A stretch of DNA of 64,000 nt from a bacterium. Its GTDB lineage: Bacteria > Zhuqueibacterota > QNDG01 > JAGLOF01. The stretch covers positions 77,825 through 141,824 of the forward strand of contig JAGLOF010000052.1 in the NCBI GenBank assembly GCA_023139105.1. Reading direction: 5' to 3'. Below the pieces are notes generated by a model. That model was not told where the DNA came from, made no database searches, and saw only the letters and a program-made list of their open reading frames with translations. A program made the translations under genes and the position numbers. Positions 45,910 to 55,005 of this stretch are shown here, piece by piece; position 1 is the stretch's first letter; every line of letters begins with the position of its first letter.

Positions 45910-47634
45910 TTACTTTGGTATAGAGAAAAATTGTAATTCGCCCAATTCTCCCTCGGGTAATGGTTGTATTTTTACGCCTTCAATGGCAAGCTTGTCTGCA
46001 AGTTCACCGGCCTCTCTTAAATAATCATTATAAATGCGCTCGCGGATAGCTGAGGGTAGTGCATTTGATTCTTCAAGCCTGCAAGATATGGCTGTTTTAA
46101 GAGTGAACTCTTCATCAATCCCCTGGTCTTCTGTATGCTTCCAGGTTGCTGTGTTCATGTTGAAATCATAATGTTTGAGAAATAGATAACCTTTTTGAGC
46201 TACAAAGTCTATTGCATTGATGATATAGTCGGCTTCAATATTGTCCATGACATAGTGGAAGCCAATGCGGCACCAACCGGGTTTTAATCCGCAATTGCCC
46301 TGGTTAATGGCTTTTCGATATTTTTGCGATGTTTCTTCGTCGATACCAAGAAGGGAGTGGCCGTATGGGCCGGCGCATGAACAACCTGCTCTGGATTGTA
46401 TGCCAAATAGATCATTTAAAAGTACGGTGACAAATTTTGGATGCAGGAATCGCCCCCAATTATCTTTGATATTAAAGGAAACAATTGCAACACGGCGAAC
46501 AGGGTCCTGATTGCCCATGATATCTATATTGGGATTTGGTATCCACTTGGCAAAAGCACGATAGAGGAGTTCGAGTTCACGTTTTTCTATATTCTCAACA
46601 GCGATGGCTTCTTTGACGTCAATGGCCAGGGCAGCTTTCATGATTTGCAGGACTCCGGGTGTTCCGGCTTTTTCTCGCTCTTCTATATCAGCAATGAAAT
46701 CATGGCTGCCGGGGCTTACATAATCTACAGTACCGCCACCTGAAACACTCGGTGCAATCTGAGTGTTATAAATCCGTTTGTTAAAGACCAGCACACCGGA
46801 AGATCCGGGGCCGCCTAAGAATTTATGTGGTGATATGAAAATGGCGTCTATCGAGGTGTCTGTGCCATCTTTGGCTGCTTTGGGATTCATGTCAATGTTA
46901 ACATAAGGTGCGCTGGCAGCATAATCAAAACATGCCAAAGCATCATACCTATGAAGTAATGAGGTTAATTCCTGTACTGGAGATATGAGGCCGGAGACAT
47001 TGGAAGCTGCAGAGAAAGAGCCTATGCGAAGGCGATTTTGATGTTCGGGTTTCTGTAGCAATGCCTCCAAATGTTCCAGGTCGATGGCTCCGTCTTGTGC
47101 AAGTTTGACGCGTACAACTGTGCATAAATTTTCACGCCATGTCAGCTCATTTGAATGGTGCTCATATGCGCCGATGAATATGACAGGACGTTGTTTTTTA
47201 AGAAATTCCATGTATGCATTGGTTTTTTCATCACCCATGAAATCAGTCATTATATTGTGTAGTGTAAGGGCTGATGCCGGAGGAAGTGCTACTCCGATAA
47301 TTTGTTGAAATTTATCAATGGCAGCAGTAGAACCGGTTCCCACAGAAATGATACGTCCATCCGGCCCGGCATTAACAGAATCTTTAATATGTGCTTCAGC
47401 TTGATGCAGGATCTGTGTCATGGACCGACCGGTTATATCATCTTCCGTATGAGTATTGGCATAATTGCGTTGCAAATTAGCAATATACTTTTCTATGAAT
47501 TTAAGGCAACGGCCTGAAGCTGTATAGTCGCAATAGACCATAAGTCGATCACCATATGGAGTTTTAAAAGTAGTGTCAATACCTACAATTTGATCACGTA
47601 AATACTTAAAATCAATCTCGGGAAGTGAATACAT
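45910..47634 (-). CDS. Class V aminotransferase / cysteine-desulfurase-like PLP enzyme
   Basis: 574 residues, longer than typical cysteine desulfurases (about 400). The PLP lysine motif is clear: DAIFISPHKFLGGPGSSG. RIGSFSAASNVSGLISPVQEL and CFDYAASAPYVNID correspond to the cofactor-ring segments. A later QSRAGCSCAGPYGHSLLG contains cysteines in the place of the desulfurase loop. The extra C-terminal 150 residues have no function I recognise. GGAGG lies 7 nt before the ATG. The reaction (Cys desulfuration, lyase or transaminase) cannot be decided. Confidence 0.82.
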   Translation of the reverse strand: MYSLPEIDFKYLRDQIVGIDTTFKTPYGDRLMVYCDYTASGRCLKFIEKYIANLQRNYANTHTEDDITGRSMTQILHQAEAHIKDSVNAGPDGRIISVGTGSTAAIDKFQQIIGVALPPASALTLHNIMTDFMGDEKTNAYMEFLKKQRPVIFIGAYEHHSNELTWRENLCTVVRVKLAQDGAIDLEHLEALLQKPEHQNRLRIGSFSAASNVSGLISPVQELTSLLHRYDALACFDYAASAPYVNIDMNPKAAKDGTDTSIDAIFISPHKFLGGPGSSGVLVFNKRIYNTQIAPSVSGGGTVDYVSPGSHDFIADIEEREKAGTPGVLQIMKAALAIDVKEAIAVENIEKRELELLYRAFAKWIPNPNIDIMGNQDPVRRVAIVSFNIKDNWGRFLHPKFVTVLLNDLFGIQSRAGCSCAGPYGHSLLGIDEETSQKYRKAINQGNCGLKPGWCRIGFHYVMDNIEADYIINAIDFVAQKGYLFLKHYDFNMNTATWKHTEDQGIDEEFTLKTAISCRLEESNALPSAIRERIYNDYLREAGELADKLAIEGVKIQPLPEGELGELQFFSIPK

Positions 47635-47996
47635 CGAATGTCCTCCATGAACAAAAAAATAAACTTTCTCGTTGCATAAAATACATCATTCCGCCATTGA
47701 AAGCAATTATTTTTTGTTAGTAGCAAATAAGTATACGTAAATCAATATAGCTTGGAACTAATTATTCAATTTTAAATGATTAACTGTCTGTGGATATTCA
47801 GAAATGCTTGTATTCTCTTAGGGGGGCAGAGTGATGAGAAAATGCAAGTTGTCCATAGATATGATTCGATTTTACTGCTAATTGAAATTTGATTTTGTTT
47901 TTAACTAATTGGTTATTATATTGAGTTTTTATTGATATTGAGTTCTTTGGCTTATAAAGTGAATTTTTAATAAAATACTAATAAGGTGATGTTGAA
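47635..47996 (+). promoter_or_regulatory. Divergent intergenic region with candidate promoter for the GT2-GtrA pair
   Basis: A 362-nt gap between divergent genes with no ORF. TTGGCT at 47947-47952 and TAAAAT at 47971-47976 (18-nt spacer) form a plausible sigma-70 promoter, followed by AAGGTG (47983-47988) 8 nt before the ATG at 47997. Nothing else is recognisable. Confidence 0.4.
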
Positions 47997-48713
47997 ATGT
48001 TTAATAAGCTGTCCATAATAATCCCGGTTTACAACGAAGGTGCGACAATCCATTTAATTCTTGATAAAATAATGGGTGTCTCACTTATCAGTGGTATCCG
48101 GAAAGAAATAATCATAGTTAACGATTGTTCAACAGATGACACGGAAAATGTATTGGCCTTGTACAGAAAACAAAATATTGGAATGGATATAAAATATTTT
48201 GTCCATGAAGTAAATAAAGGTAAAGGTGCTGCTCTGCATACGGGGATAGCTGCTGCAACCGGAGATTATATTGTAATACAGGATGCTGATTTGGAATACG
48301 ATCCAATGGAATATAATGATTTATTGAGACCGGTAGTCGATGGATTTGCAGATGTGGTTTATGGCTCAAGGTTTATAGGTGGCAGGCCGCATAGAATACT
48401 GTTTTTCTGGCATAGTATAGGTAATAGGCTGTTAACATTTTTTTCAAATATGTTTACAAATTTAAACCTGACAGATATGGAAACTTGTTATAAATTGATA
48501 GATGCTTCAATTCTGAAATCGTTAAAATTGAAAGAGCAGAGATTTGGTTTTGAGCCGGAAGTAACTGCCAGATTGAGCCGTCAAAAAAATATAAGAATAT
48601 ATGAAGTTGGTATTTCTTATTATGGTAGAACATATGAAGAAGGCAAGAAAATTAGCTGGAAAGATGGAGTTCGTGCATTTTATGTAATATTGAAATATGG
48701 ACTGCAAAATTAA
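47997..48713 (+). CDS. GT2 glycosyltransferase, DPM1-like, soluble
   Basis: 238 residues. SIIIPVYNEGATIHLILDK, VNDCSTDDT, HEVNKGKGAALHTG, and VIQDADLEYDP (DAD as DxD) are the standard polyprenyl-phosphate glycosyltransferase motifs. METCYKLIDASIL is the acceptor-region motif, and ISYYGRTYEEGKKI the conserved tail. No membrane helices of its own; the overlapping GtrA-like gene supplies them, as in GtrA/GtrB pairs. It would make polyprenyl-phosphate sugar. Confidence 0.9.
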   Translation: MFNKLSIIIPVYNEGATIHLILDKIMGVSLISGIRKEIIIVNDCSTDDTENVLALYRKQNIGMDIKYFVHEVNKGKGAALHTGIAAATGDYIVIQDADLEYDPMEYNDLLRPVVDGFADVVYGSRFIGGRPHRILFFWHSIGNRLLTFFSNMFTNLNLTDMETCYKLIDASILKSLKLKEQRFGFEPEVTARLSRQKNIRIYEVGISYYGRTYEEGKKISWKDGVRAFYVILKYGLQN

Positions 48714-49101
48714 AATACCAGACATAATAGCATATCTATTTGTAGGCGGCATTGCTGCTTTAACAGACTTGGTCATTTTTTTTATTTTCGCCAAACAGCT
48801 TGGTTTTAATTATATTATTATATCTATTGTAGGTTTTTTAATAGCTACTCTTGTTAATTATTTGCTGAGTATAAAAATAGTATTTAATTCCGGTTCCAGG
48901 TTTGCTAAAAGTAAAGAAATAGTAATTATTTATCTTGTATCATCAATCGCACTTGTTGTTCATATTTCTGTCCTTCATATTTTAATTCATTCAGTTAATT
49001 GTGAAAAAATGTTGTCAAAAATTGCGGCTATTATATCAGCCTTTATTTTTAATTTTTTATTAAGAAAATATTTTGTATTTAAAAAGAAATCTGATTTTTA
49101 A
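48697..49101 (+). CDS. GtrA-family small membrane protein
   Basis: 134 residues with four membrane helices, starting IPDIIAYLFVGGIAALTDLVIFF and ending FIFNFLLRKYFVFKKK, the GtrA-like pattern including the N-F-x-x-x-K/R-x-x-V-F tail. GtrA proteins are proposed to flip polyprenyl-phosphate sugar to the periplasm. The gene overlaps the GT2 gene by 17 nt, so expression is coupled. A GT39-like enzyme that could use the flipped donor is encoded 1.3 kb away on the other strand. Confidence 0.88.
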   Translation: MDCKIKIPDIIAYLFVGGIAALTDLVIFFIFAKQLGFNYIIISIVGFLIATLVNYLLSIKIVFNSGSRFAKSKEIVIIYLVSSIALVVHISVLHILIHSVNCEKMLSKIAAIISAFIFNFLLRKYFVFKKKSDF

Positions 49102-49127
49102 AAGAAATTGAAAGAAGAGCAGGAGCA

Positions 49128-49415
49128 TTGCCTACTAAAATGAGCACTCGCACAGATCACGAAGACCACGGAGCCGCCCAACCCGCTCCTAAAGATATTG
49201 ATGAATGCCGGTGGAGCCTTGATGAGACTGCCGCAGTCGCCTGGAAAAGAAGGCTGCCTCGCAGAGACGGCGTTAAGTTTGAATGTATCATTTTAGAGGC
49301 GTTCTGTGCTGCAGCAATCCCGTTACGCTGTGTCGTTGATCGACAGTTCCCGCTGATGCTTGATGAGTCTCCGATGGAAAAAAACATTGCTTCTTTCGGA
49401 TATTTTCTGGATTAA
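49128..49415 (+). CDS. Orphan ORF in a GC-richer segment (hypothetical)
   Basis: A 95-codon frame (an alternative ATG at 49140 gives 91). The segment 49140-49400 is visibly richer in G and C than its neighbours, and the predicted protein (acidic/basic, no membrane helix, ending SPMEKNIASFGYFLD) has no family I recognise. The minus strand is also open over most of it, so the frame could be accidental. No ribosome site is clear. It may be a fragment of acquired DNA between the glycan genes and the toxin-antitoxin pair. Confidence 0.3.
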   Translation: MPTKMSTRTDHEDHGAAQPAPKDIDECRWSLDETAAVAWKRRLPRRDGVKFECIILEAFCAAAIPLRCVVDRQFPLMLDESPMEKNIASFGYFLD

Positions 49416-49543
49416 TAAATCAACCCCAATATGTTCTCTCATCTGCGGATCAATGCTTTTCAAAAACTATTCCTCAGACGACACATATGTGCGCAGAATA
49501 GATTAATCCAGCAATAAAAGCACTCTCCCATTCACCTCACCCT

Positions 49544-49596
49544 GAAACGGAGTTTCGCCCCTAATTCGGTTCCCAAACCGAAAAGAAGTTTGGGAA
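49544..49596. repeat. Two consecutive hairpins (REP-like)
   Basis: GAAAC/GTTTC (49544-49556) is followed by TTCCCAAAC (49570-49578) pairing with GTTTGGGAA (49588-49596) across a 9-nt loop. They lie in the gap between the orphan ORF and the toxin-antitoxin pair. Similar CCCAAAC/GTTTGGG palindromes are common intergenic elements. Confidence 0.55.
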
Positions 49597-49634
49597 GCAG
49601 TAGCTGATAATGTTACTCAGTATGAGAATACAAC

Positions 49635-49671
49635 TTGACGGAATGCGCATTTTTATGTACATTGATGTACA
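49635..49671 (+). promoter_or_regulatory. Toxin-antitoxin promoter with overlapping operator
   Basis: TTGACG (49635-49640), a 17-nt spacer, then TACATT (49658-49663) form a near-consensus promoter. TGTACATTGATGTACA (49656-49671), two TGTACA palindromes 4 nt apart, covers the -10 box. This is the expected site for autorepression by the antitoxin. Confidence 0.65.
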
Positions 49672-49698
49672 CTCGGCATTGTTTTAAGGAGTATAGTT

Positions 49699-49929
49699 AT
49701 GAAAACAATTACATTCACAGAGTTTCGTAAAAATGCCTCAGGGCTATTTAATGAAGTTGAGCATGGTGAGACACTGATGATTATAAGACATGGTAAAACA
49801 ATTGCCAAGATATCGCCACCTTCAATGAATGATTTTAGAACACCCTCCTGGAAAAGATCTGCCCTGAAATTGACTTTAAAGGGTAAAAGCCTTTCTAATA
49901 TAATTATTGATGATCGGGAAGTCTCTTAA
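49699..49929 (+). CDS. Type II antitoxin, Phd/YefM family
   Basis: 76 residues. MKTITFTEFRKNASGLFNEVEHGETLMIIRHGKTIAKISP is the Phd/YefM N-terminal DNA-binding fold (dimer, beta-hairpin with RHGK). The remaining short C-terminus would wrap the toxin. AAGGAG (49686-49691) lies 7 nt before the ATG. It directly abuts the PIN toxin gene (0 nt gap), the usual antitoxin-first order, and is probably autoregulated through the upstream TGTACA sites. Confidence 0.9.
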   Translation: MKTITFTEFRKNASGLFNEVEHGETLMIIRHGKTIAKISPPSMNDFRTPSWKRSALKLTLKGKSLSNIIIDDREVS

Positions 49930-50343
49930 ATGAATACATTCTTTGATTCATCAGCATTTGCCAAACGTTATGTTCTTGAAGAGGGCAGTCAAATTGTTGA
50001 AGATATTTGTATCGAAACATCATCATTAGGCCTAAGTATTATTTGTGTTCCGGAATTGATCTCAGCGTTTAACCGAAAAATAAGAGAAAAATCTTTAACC
50101 CCGGATGACTATTATACTGTGAAGACCAGATTGATAGAAGAAATTGAAGACGCAATAATATTAAATATAACACCTTCTGTCGTAAATACATCTATCACAC
50201 TATTGGAGTCAAATAATTTAAGAGCTATGGATTCTCTCCATATCGCGTGTGCAATCGAATGGCATGCAGAGCTATTTGTATCTTCAGATTATCGACAGAT
50301 TGAAGCAGCTCAAAATGCTGGTTTAACTGTTCGGTTTGTGTGA
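49930..50343 (+). CDS. vapC: Type II toxin, VapC-like PIN-domain ribonuclease
   Basis: 137 residues. PIN acidic residues are in place: Asp6 (FFDSSAFAKRY), Glu42 (VPELISAF), Asp101 (MDSLHIACA) and Asp120 (SSDYRQ). Such toxins cleave RNA with Mg2+, often tRNA, and are neutralised by the cognate antitoxin. Full length and apparently intact, so the module should be functional. Confidence 0.9.
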   Translation: MNTFFDSSAFAKRYVLEEGSQIVEDICIETSSLGLSIICVPELISAFNRKIREKSLTPDDYYTVKTRLIEEIEDAIILNITPSVVNTSITLLESNNLRAMDSLHIACAIEWHAELFVSSDYRQIEAAQNAGLTVRFV

Positions 50344-50365
50344 AACGGGCTGCGCGTATGTTTCA
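50341..50365. terminator. Hairpin at the convergent ends of vapC and the GT39-like gene
   Basis: TGAAAC (50341-50346) pairs with GTTTCA (50360-50365); the two stop codons lie in the two arms. The stem is short and no U-tract follows on either strand, so terminator activity is only a possibility. Confidence 0.3.
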
Positions 50366-52150
50366 ATGAAATTCATGAATATAGAGTTCGGCATCATCTA
50401 TTGTCTGTAATTTACGCGCGTTTATATCGGTCAAATCTTCTAATGTGTATCGACTGGGTTTGACCACGTAATAGATTTTTGATATGGAAACACGCTCTTC
50501 TGTCGAATGATTATCATGCTTCCCAACAATAAAATATACTGCTGCTCCTTCTGTGCTTTCAATGGTCAGGGGAATCCCGCAGAGTGTAAGATAATAAAAC
50601 AGAGGCGCTCCGGCTGGATTTCTTACTAATACTTTGTCTCCGGTATTTAATTGACCAGCCATGGTTTCTGCGAAAGTTCTGCCTGCCGGATAGATTCCAG
50701 TATCCGGATAAGATGATATCAAATCACGTTTTATCAATATAAATCCAAGAACTACAGTGATGGCCAATATTAAGTATTGTTTGATTTTCCCCCCACCCTT
50801 GGGCAGGTAATTCAGCAATCCGGCATCAAAATAAAGAAAAATTATAGGTAATAGATAGATCCATGTCCGGTGAAAGGGGATGACACGTTTGGCAAGTAAT
50901 ATTACTATGATTCCAATTATTGCAGAGGGCAACAATAATAATGCTTCCACATGTTTTCGGCACTTCATTATATAGAATCCCAGGAAGATAAAACAACTAA
51001 CTACTGGAATAATAACTACCGGGATATCTCTGAGGAAGCGGGTGGCAGTCCACATGATATGCTCAGGTAGTCTGGAAAAAAAACCAATTAAGGTTAAGCT
51101 TTTAACAAATTCATTTCCTGTTAGTGTGTGGGTTCCATTATTTATTAATATTACTGGTGTGTAGAATAGGGCTGTCAACCCTGCAGTCATCACGGCTATT
51201 TGTATAGCCATGTGTGTAAAGATGGCTCGCGGGGAATGTTTTTTATGTAATAGCAGTATAAAGGTCCAGCCCAGAATACTTGAAGCCGGGAACAGAAAGA
51301 TGGGTATATTCCACAATCCAAGAGCGGTGACTAATGATATAAGAAAAAATAGTGGAATAGATGATCTTTGTACTAATTTCAGGCATAAAATTGCCAGAAT
51401 AAGAGTGAGGAAAATAAATATCGAGTAACCTCTGGCCATTGTATCATAAAGTACAATGTAGGGGAATACCGCCATCAAGGCAGCAGCCACATAACCAAAT
51501 TTATTTTCCCGTGTAATTATCCTGACCATGCAGAATGTGGCAGGTATATTCAAAATCCCAAATAGCATTGCTGGTAATCGAATAATCCATGGCTCATTGC
51601 CTAACAATTCAATACATAGTCGTGCCAGTAGAGTGTGAAGTACTTGATTGTTGGGGACAGGATAGTAAAAGAGTGTCGAAATACTTCCATTTATGAAAGC
51701 ATTGAAAGTATAGGATTCATCGTATCGCATAGGTTGTTGGATGAAGAATATACGAACAACAATTCCCGAAAAAATTAATAATCCCAACCATGTGAAATTT
51801 TGTTTTAATTCGGTAGTTGAATAAATCCATTGCCATGTTTTACGCGCTTCTGTGATTATCGACTGAGTCCAGCTAAAGGATTGGCAGCATAACATCTTGC
51901 CATGTCGTTGGATTGAAATGAAGCTGACAATGCCGGCAATAGCAGCCACGCTGCCATAAATGCCCATGAGTGCCTGTAAAACTGCACTATGCCGGTGCCA
52001 CATATCAGAGGCATGGATGTAATTTAGAAATGTCAGATGATGATTCGTCAGCGCAGGAAGCACAAGACCTGTTGCCAGGATCAGCAAAAGAAATGCTTCA
52101 ATATATTGAAATTTTTTATTATAATTTTCCATCTGTATTTTATCATCCAT
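50363..52150 (-). CDS. GT39/ArnT-like integral-membrane glycosyltransferase
   Basis: 595 residues, about 12 hydrophobic helices, with MRYDESYTFNAFINGSI carrying the D-E motif of PMT/ArnT enzymes in the first periplasmic loop, after an unusual N-terminal extension with two extra helices (about 17-65). Position of YYPVPNNQVLHTLLARL matches the conserved loop helix. A short soluble C-terminal domain follows 480. The start at 52150 is weak; an alternative ATG at 52132 removes six residues. Last gene of a minus-strand run behind the M14 peptidase. Donor could come from the neighbouring GT2-GtrA pair (inference). Confidence 0.8.
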   Translation of the reverse strand: MDDKIQMENYNKKFQYIEAFLLLILATGLVLPALTNHHLTFLNYIHASDMWHRHSAVLQALMGIYGSVAAIAGIVSFISIQRHGKMLCCQSFSWTQSIITEARKTWQWIYSTTELKQNFTWLGLLIFSGIVVRIFFIQQPMRYDESYTFNAFINGSISTLFYYPVPNNQVLHTLLARLCIELLGNEPWIIRLPAMLFGILNIPATFCMVRIITRENKFGYVAAALMAVFPYIVLYDTMARGYSIFIFLTLILAILCLKLVQRSSIPLFFLISLVTALGLWNIPIFLFPASSILGWTFILLLHKKHSPRAIFTHMAIQIAVMTAGLTALFYTPVILINNGTHTLTGNEFVKSLTLIGFFSRLPEHIMWTATRFLRDIPVVIIPVVSCFIFLGFYIMKCRKHVEALLLLPSAIIGIIVILLAKRVIPFHRTWIYLLPIIFLYFDAGLLNYLPKGGGKIKQYLILAITVVLGFILIKRDLISSYPDTGIYPAGRTFAETMAGQLNTGDKVLVRNPAGAPLFYYLTLCGIPLTIESTEGAAVYFIVGKHDNHSTEERVSISKIYYVVKPSRYTLEDLTDINARKLQTIDDAELYIHEFH

Positions 52151-52189
52151 GCCTATGAAAGTAGTATTATATGACTATCTTGATTGGAA

Positions 52190-54961
52190 TTACCATGCTA
52201 CCGGAACATTGGTACCGAGTCCCGGGCCCAGCAGTATTGCATTGACAAGCATTCGGGCTGTAGCATAGGTATAGGCCCTGAAGACCGGGTCATTTGAAAA
52301 TAGAATAATCTGACCATTGCCAAGAGCTTCACGAGTGGCATAAGCAGACTGTGCCCACCTGGCGCGAGCTTCTGGCCATACAAGGCCGGAAATACGCAAA
52401 TGTTGTTCATCTGCAAATCGTGCTGCCGTTTGTATTGGTCTTTTGGAGAGAAAAACCTTGTCTGAGTAGCAAAGTGCAGGCATCTTCTTGTCCATACCGA
52501 ATCCCAGCCAATGTTCGGGGTGCATGTTAATACGCATGAAAGCGCCTCTGGGCATGTAGATACGACTGAGCTTGTCCTGTGCGGACAGGCTATTAAAGTC
52601 AGGCTTTGTTTTTTTCTTTGCTTTTGGTTGAGTGTAGACTAGATTGCTCCATACTGTTAAGCTGTCCGGTGTCAGTTTACCGGCTTTAGCCTCCCATGCA
52701 ATTTCCGCTTCATAGGATGATAAGTGTTTCAACACATGGCGGCGCAGACGAACCTTACTTATTTTTAGTGTGCTATCTGTTAGTGCGGCTGCAGCATCGG
52801 CTATACCAATAAGAGTACCACCGTCATTTATCCAATCCCGCAATTTTGCTGCACCTTGTTTTCCTAAAGATCTTTTTAAAACTCGTGAGGGAGGAATGAT
52901 AAGAGTATTATATTTTCTTAAGTCGCTCCGCCCGAGGTTGCCAATATCCAGTAATGTTGTACGCATGCCGAGTTGTTCATCAAGAAAATGCCATATTGCG
53001 CCAAATTGTGTAGAAGATATTCCCTGGCCAGTAACAATTGCCAGCTTTGGCCGCTCTAAGAGGCGGAAGCTGGCATTGCCAAGGTTGGCACCTTTTTCTG
53101 TGAGGGCTGTGGATATGGGTGTGAAAATTACTCCTGTTGCAGTGGCAATTGCTTTAATTTTTATATCCAAATCAGCATTGTTCTCATGTCGCCTGAAGAG
53201 CAATGTGCCTCTTTTGTAATTGAGTTTATCAAGTGTAAATGGTTTGGTGGCCGACCTGATTTCAAGTTCCTGATTCAATGCCATGAGTAGCGCATCTACA
53301 TGAGTATCATCCATATATTCAAGAATAAAACCATAACTGGCCCGGCCTTTCTTAATACTGCCGGAAGCAGGTTGTATTTTCTTGAATGGCTTGGTCTTTA
53401 TTGGTGGTAACTTGTATGTTGCCAATGCGTCAACGCCATAGGCAATGGGCATAGACCAGGCACCGACTTCATACATGCGTGTGCCTTTTCCTTCTTCCAG
53501 TGATTTGCGTTCTTGCTTCAGCAATCTATTATTGAGACGGACATCAAATTCCAATATAGATATGGCCAGAGTAGAGAGTGGCTGTTTCATATTTATAAGA
53601 TATGAGCCGGCTGGTGCCGTAATTGTTTTAGCAGCGTCGTTCCAGTAGGTTTTGACATTTTTGAAGCTCGCTTTTGCAGTAAGTCTCTGTACTTCTATGC
53701 CTTGATTGACCAGGTTAGCTGCCAGAGATGCTGTACGAGTGGGATTATGCCCTTCCAGTAAAACGAATGCAGTTGGCGTGTGTTGATTTTTTGAAACAGC
53801 TTGAACACGCATATCGTAAAAATCACTTAAAAGTGTTTTACGCTTTTCGGCTGCAGTTCCCAGATTTGCAATAGAGCTTATAAATTGATGGTGTACTGTT
53901 TCTCTATATGTTAGAACCTTTCCCTGGGGCAATTTAATTGATAGGCCCAAAGTTCGCGCCTGTTCATATAATATACCGACAGCACTACAGCCAAATGACC
54001 AGGAAGATCCATAGCCGGGATACCACTCATCAAAGGAGTCGGTAGTATAATAGCTCCAACCGTATTGATCAAAGGCATTGGCATGATCGATAGAAAATAT
54101 CTTCCACCATTTTTTTATTTGTGAAGCTACATGATAACTGATTGGTTCTCTGGGCGGATTGAAAAAGTATGTGGAGAATGAACCCATTTCATGTGCATCT
54201 ACCACAAGTTGAGGGTTCCAGCGAGACAGCTCATGAACTTTGCACTGTGTCTCTTTCTGTGATCCGATAAACCAGTCGCGGTTTAAATCTATTAGATAGT
54301 GATTTGCTCTGCCACCAGGCCATGTACCGCGCAGCTCAATGGATTGTAGATCAAATGTGGCATGTTCCCCTGTCCATTGAGTGACCTGTGCCAATGTGCG
54401 CTCCCGTCCATCTGGATTCTGTGAAGGATCAATGCCAATAATTAAATTATTTATAATTTTAAGAGTAGCTTCATCAGTACCTGCAGCGAGTTGATATGCA
54501 AGCTGTATAGCCGCATCAGAACCTGAAAGCTCATTGCCGTGAACATTGTACATCATCCAGGCTACAGCGGGAAGTCTGTCGATAAGTTCTGTGGCAGCTG
54601 TTTTATCTGTCTTACGGGGATCTGAAAAATTCTTTATGTCTATGCGGATAGATTCCAGATTAGCAATGTTATCTTTTTTGGAAATCATCAGGATAAGTAG
54701 AGGGCGTCCTTCATAGCTTTTTCCTAATTCAGTTAATGCCACTCTGGGAGATTGAGCAGTCAGATAGCGGAAGTAACGTTCAATCTCATAAGCACGGGCC
54801 GGACGGCTTCCTATAGCAAATCCCAGGAAATCATCTGGTGATTGAATTTTTTCATTGTAGCTTCCATTAGCATAGAATGGTACTGAAGGGGTTTGGCCAA
54901 ATGCCATGGTTGTGACGCAGCATGTGAAGATGATGCTTTGAATCAGGTTATGCAGCTTCAT
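52190..54961 (-). CDS. Secreted M14-family zinc carboxypeptidase with C-terminal GATase1-like domain
   Basis: 923 residues. A signal peptide covers 1-22. The M14 domain carries zinc ligands His141 and Glu144 (HGNELSGSD) and His257 (VDAHEMGS), with DPSQNPDGRER near 178-187. Family members remove C-terminal residues from peptides. The C-terminal part (about 625-760, KLAIVTGQG ... RDWINDGGTLIGIADAAAAL) resembles the class I glutamine-amidotransferase-like domain common in these large bacterial M14 proteins. Located 44 nt after the TonB receptor stop on the same strand, which suggests peptide degradation plus uptake. Confidence 0.86.
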   Translation of the reverse strand: MKLHNLIQSIIFTCCVTTMAFGQTPSVPFYANGSYNEKIQSPDDFLGFAIGSRPARAYEIERYFRYLTAQSPRVALTELGKSYEGRPLLILMISKKDNIANLESIRIDIKNFSDPRKTDKTAATELIDRLPAVAWMMYNVHGNELSGSDAAIQLAYQLAAGTDEATLKIINNLIIGIDPSQNPDGRERTLAQVTQWTGEHATFDLQSIELRGTWPGGRANHYLIDLNRDWFIGSQKETQCKVHELSRWNPQLVVDAHEMGSFSTYFFNPPREPISYHVASQIKKWWKIFSIDHANAFDQYGWSYYTTDSFDEWYPGYGSSWSFGCSAVGILYEQARTLGLSIKLPQGKVLTYRETVHHQFISSIANLGTAAEKRKTLLSDFYDMRVQAVSKNQHTPTAFVLLEGHNPTRTASLAANLVNQGIEVQRLTAKASFKNVKTYWNDAAKTITAPAGSYLINMKQPLSTLAISILEFDVRLNNRLLKQERKSLEEGKGTRMYEVGAWSMPIAYGVDALATYKLPPIKTKPFKKIQPASGSIKKGRASYGFILEYMDDTHVDALLMALNQELEIRSATKPFTLDKLNYKRGTLLFRRHENNADLDIKIKAIATATGVIFTPISTALTEKGANLGNASFRLLERPKLAIVTGQGISSTQFGAIWHFLDEQLGMRTTLLDIGNLGRSDLRKYNTLIIPPSRVLKRSLGKQGAAKLRDWINDGGTLIGIADAAAALTDSTLKISKVRLRRHVLKHLSSYEAEIAWEAKAGKLTPDSLTVWSNLVYTQPKAKKKTKPDFNSLSAQDKLSRIYMPRGAFMRINMHPEHWLGFGMDKKMPALCYSDKVFLSKRPIQTAARFADEQHLRISGLVWPEARARWAQSAYATREALGNGQIILFSNDPVFRAYTYATARMLVNAILLGPGLGTNVPVAW

Positions 54962-55005
54962 AAAGAGTTCCTTTCATAGATCATGATAGGGTTAAGGGGC
55001 TATTG

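Noticed and set aside
44384-47634. Mobile element boundaries around the minus-strand block
   Set aside because: No transposase, integrase, terminal inverted repeats or target duplications could be seen.
49157-49387. Minus-strand ORF opposite the orphan segment
   Set aside because: No ribosome site and a serine-rich random-looking product; kept only as the reason for low confidence in the plus-strand frame.
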